From the IMG/VR virus record IMGVR_UViG_3300021375_000103, positions 1 through 32,136 of that record: DNA of 32,136 nucleotides. One strand, written 5' to 3'. Shown one piece after another: positions 30,126 through 32,136 of the stretch. This stretch comes from a virus. The first letter of the stretch is position 1. The number at the start of each line of letters is the position of its first letter. Under the pieces are notes generated by a model. That model was not told the DNA's origin and did not search any database. It was given only the letters and a program-made list of their open reading frames with translations. Position numbers and translations under genes: made by a program.

Positions 30126-30434
30126 ATGATTACGAACATCGGATTAAAAAAACTAGGATTTTCTGAAAACGATTATGTCCTTCAAGATGACGGCGACGGA
30201 ACATACATCGCAGAATGGAATTCAAAAGAAAGAAGCCAACCAACTAAAGCGGAAATAGAAACCGCTGAAGAGGAGTGGCAAGCCGAATACGATTCTCAAG
30301 CATACGCAAGAGCAAGAGCCGAAGCATATCCGTCTTGGCAAACACAAATGGACATGATGTTTCACGATCAAACAGAAGGCTCACGCACTTGGCTTGATGC
30401 AATCGAATCCGTCAAAGAGGCATACCCTAAATGA
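30126..30434 (+). CDS. Small fibre-cassette protein, possible assembly factor, copy A
   Basis: 102 residues: MITNIGLKKLGFSENDYVLQ, DDGDGTYIAEWNSKERSQPT, then a helical Ala/Glu-rich end AEWQAEYDSQAYARARAEAYPSWQTQMDMMF, ending VKEAYPK. The C-terminal YPSWxxQ-MDM motif is typical of small phage proteins encoded behind tail fibres. It is paralogous to the gene at 31030. Overlaps the next ATG as ATGA. Confidence 0.78.
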   Translation: MITNIGLKKLGFSENDYVLQDDGDGTYIAEWNSKERSQPTKAEIETAEEEWQAEYDSQAYARARAEAYPSWQTQMDMMFHDQTEGSRTWLDAIESVKEAYPK

Positions 30435-31027
30435 GCGAAATAAAAACAGAAAAACTTTCTCCCCGCACAGGTTCAGGAACCGTAACGCTTGGAACGTCAG
30501 GCGATACGTTTAGCATTCCTAGTGGTGTGACTCTATCGAACTCAGGCACAGCGACTGGCTTTGGCGGTGACAACTCTCCCGCTTTCGAAGCGTTTTTGAG
30601 TAGCGATCAAACTTGCGGGGACGCAACGTATACGAAACTGCAAGCAAACACCGAAGTTTTTGACACTGACACCGCTTACGACAATTCCACGAATTACCGA
30701 TTCACTGTTCCATCTGGAGAGGGTGGTAAATATCGTGCTTATGCCCAGATTGTTTTTTACTCTGCGGCGAATACGAACGACGTAAAAACGCTGCAACTTG
30801 CTTTAAGGAAAAACGGCACAACTGTTGCAATCGCAGAAGGAAATCGTAACGGTTATGGAATTTCCGCAACAGAAAATGTCGAATGCACTTTGATTTTATC
30901 GGCGGGTGATTATCTTGAAGCGTGGGGATATATGGATAATAACAATGGGGCGCAACATCCAAGATTTGCGGGTGAGGCGACTTGGCCCCGCAGTTTCTTT
31001 GGCGCTTATAAATTGATAGGAATTTAA
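30431..31027 (+). CDS. C1q-like tail fibre protein, copy B
   Basis: 198 residues, clearly a paralogue of the gene at 29518. The anchor MSEIKTEKLSPRTGSGTVTL, GTSGDTFSIPSGVTL, GTATGFGGDNSPAFEAF and the end GAYKLIGI are conserved. The middle (YTKLQANTEVFDTDTAYD is similar, then YRAYAQIVFYSAANTNDV differs) has diverged. The DNA around GTATGFGGDN is nearly identical in the two copies (about 29638-29675 and 30547-30584), a likely recombination join. Probably an alternative host-recognition head. Confidence 0.85.
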   Translation: MSEIKTEKLSPRTGSGTVTLGTSGDTFSIPSGVTLSNSGTATGFGGDNSPAFEAFLSSDQTCGDATYTKLQANTEVFDTDTAYDNSTNYRFTVPSGEGGKYRAYAQIVFYSAANTNDVKTLQLALRKNGTTVAIAEGNRNGYGISATENVECTLILSAGDYLEAWGYMDNNNGAQHPRFAGEATWPRSFFGAYKLIGI

Positions 31028-31029
31028 AA

Positions 31030-31356
31030 ATGATTACAGCCAAAGGATTAGAAAAACTAGGATTTGAAACACTTGTTGACTTTGTTCTGCAAGATAATGG
31101 CGACGGCGTTGTTTTTATTGCTGAATGGAAAAGCAGTCAACCACAACCATCAGAAGAAAGAATAAATGCTGCCTCATTAGAAGCGCAAGCCGAATATGAA
31201 GCAACGCAATACCAGCGTGATAGACAGGCTGAGTATCCGTCAATGAACGAACTGATCGTTGCTCTATGGGAAGGTGTGGTCGAAGAACGCATGGCATCTG
31301 TCACTGCGTTGGAAGGATTACGACAGGCAGTTAAGACAAAATATCCAAAGGATTAA
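31030..31356 (+). CDS. Small fibre-cassette protein, possible assembly factor, copy B
   Basis: 108 residues, paralogue of the gene at 30126. Shared MIT..GLxKLGFE and VLQDNGDG..IAEWxS start, Glu/Ala-rich central helix (ASLEAQAEYEATQYQRDRQAEYPS) and VKTKYPK end. Divergence is greater than in the C1q partner's anchor. It completes the second copy of the fibre cassette. Confidence 0.78.
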   Translation: MITAKGLEKLGFETLVDFVLQDNGDGVVFIAEWKSSQPQPSEERINAASLEAQAEYEATQYQRDRQAEYPSMNELIVALWEGVVEERMASVTALEGLRQAVKTKYPKD

Positions 31357-31359
31357 ATT

Positions 31360-32136
31360 ATGGCATTAGAATCAGGAACGTATGTAAAAGATTTAGTTAG
31401 CACCAACCCCCCAGGGACTGATGCTATATCACAAGGGGATGACCATCTTCGCCTGATTAAATCTGTACTGCAAAACTCATTTCCATCAAACAGTAATTCC
31501 CCTATTATTCCCGATGTATCAGGTAATGGAGGTAAATACTTACAAGTTAACAGTGGTGCTACTGCTACACAGTGGGGAACTATTCGTAATCGTGGGTACA
31601 TTAATAGATCAGAGTTTAATTATTCTAGCACTAGTGCAATATTAATTGGATCAGGGTCTTATGAAGTAGATAATGGCTCTGCTCCAGAAACTTTTTATTG
31701 GGATAGCCAACTAACTTTTACGTTAGGAAGTGGCGGCAGTAATGCTTCTAGTAGTGCTTTAGGTACAAATCAATGGCAATACATTTACATGGATGAGTCT
31801 GCTATTAGCGCATCCCCTTTGGTTGCCGCTTCATTCTTAAACTCTACGACTGCACCTACTTATAGCCAATCTAAACATGGTTGGTATAACGGTAGTGACC
31901 GTTGTATCTTTGCTGTTCATATAGATGGTAGTGGTAATATTGAAAAATGGTATCACGATGGCGGTAATCATGTAGAATATATGAATGATATTCAAGACGG
32001 TATTGTATACAGTACAGGCGCTTGGTCTACTGTTACCTTAACAATGCCAGTTTTTGCAAAATTTGCAGAAGCAAGTTTTCTTATTAGAACTCCAGAAACA
32101 GTAACAGACTCAACTTCATTTAGTGTTCGTGTCCCT
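31360..32136 (+). CDS. Tail fibre protein with collar-type N-terminus (3' end outside window)
   Basis: The frame is open for 259 codons to the window edge. N-terminus MALESGTYVKDLVSTNPPGT, ISQGDDHLRLIKSVLQNSFPS and IIPDVSGNGGKYLQV match the gene at 28162, the docking module. The rest (NRSEFNYSSTSAILIGSGSY, HGWYNGSDRCIFAVHIDGSGN and following) is a different beta-rich region, typical of phage fibre shafts or adhesins of environmental viruses. Likely another interchangeable fibre; its tip is not visible. Confidence 0.85.
   Translation, partial: MALESGTYVKDLVSTNPPGTDAISQGDDHLRLIKSVLQNSFPSNSNSPIIPDVSGNGGKYLQVNSGATATQWGTIRNRGYINRSEFNYSSTSAILIGSGSYEVDNGSAPETFYWDSQLTFTLGSGGSNASSSALGTNQWQYIYMDESAISASPLVAASFLNSTTAPTYSQSKHGWYNGSDRCIFAVHIDGSGNIEKWYHDGGNHVEYMNDIQDGIVYSTGAWSTVTLTMPVFAKFAEASFLIRTPETVTDSTSFSVRVP

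Noticed and set aside
1-32136. CRISPR array, insertion sequence, attachment site or integrase
   Set aside because: No regularly spaced repeats, transposase or integrase motifs seen; tandem repeats found are inside virion genes or are single hairpins.

Overview
The window is a 32 kb piece of a tailed double-stranded DNA phage genome (Caudoviricetes). It runs from the middle of the large terminase gene to the middle of a tail-fibre gene. A P22-like portal, an SU10-type (DUF5309-like) capsid protein, large glycine-rich and 1037-residue internal-virion-like proteins and no recognisable tape measure suggest a short-tailed (podovirus-like) phage. A class II ribonucleotide reductase, C1q-like fibres and the general gene content resemble phages known mainly from marine and aquatic metagenomes. 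The host cannot be read from the sequence. No integrase, lysin, RNA polymerase, primase or DNA polymerase was recognised; these may lie outside the window.

Layout. (1) 2-14043, rightward: terminase, portal, scaffold, capsid, a UUCG-hairpin terminator, then small head genes and four large virion proteins ending with the 1037-residue protein, plus one small conserved gene. (2) 13970-25157, leftward: a tightly overlapping DNA-metabolism operon. In transcription order it holds small accessory genes, a methyltransferase-like protein, a DnaB-type helicase, a PD-(D/E)XK nuclease, a Rad52-type annealing protein, class II RNR, an SSB-like protein, endonuclease VII, a RecB-like exonuclease and more small genes. 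(3) 25100-26406, mostly non-coding and AT-rich. Leftward and rightward transcription appear to diverge here, and the sequence is full of inverted repeats and short repeated motifs. (4) 26407-32136, rightward: a small basic peptide, a head-tail adaptor and a series of modular tail-fibre genes, including a duplicated two-gene cassette (C1q-like fibre plus small assembly-like protein).

The most notable features are RNA elements. A hammerhead ribozyme with every core nucleotide intact lies on the minus strand at 24080-24133, between two genes of the leftward operon. About 400 nt of strongly structured leader sits downstream of a sigma70-like minus-strand promoter at 25516-25544. It ends in a hairpin that places the Shine-Dalgarno of a 26-codon upstream ORF in its loop and the AUG in its stem. 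That upstream peptide is repeated, with largely synonymous or conservative changes, ahead of another gene 0.5 kb away. Three near-perfect hairpins stand in tandem just upstream of the rightward tail operon, and a 14-bp perfect hairpin precedes the RBS of the gene before the helicase.

How the parts work together (inference): the leftward operon supplies nucleotides, recombination and replication functions. It would be punctuated by RNA processing at the hammerhead and by translational control in its leader. The rightward blocks build the head, the DNA-ejection proteins and a fibre set that can be exchanged by recombination.
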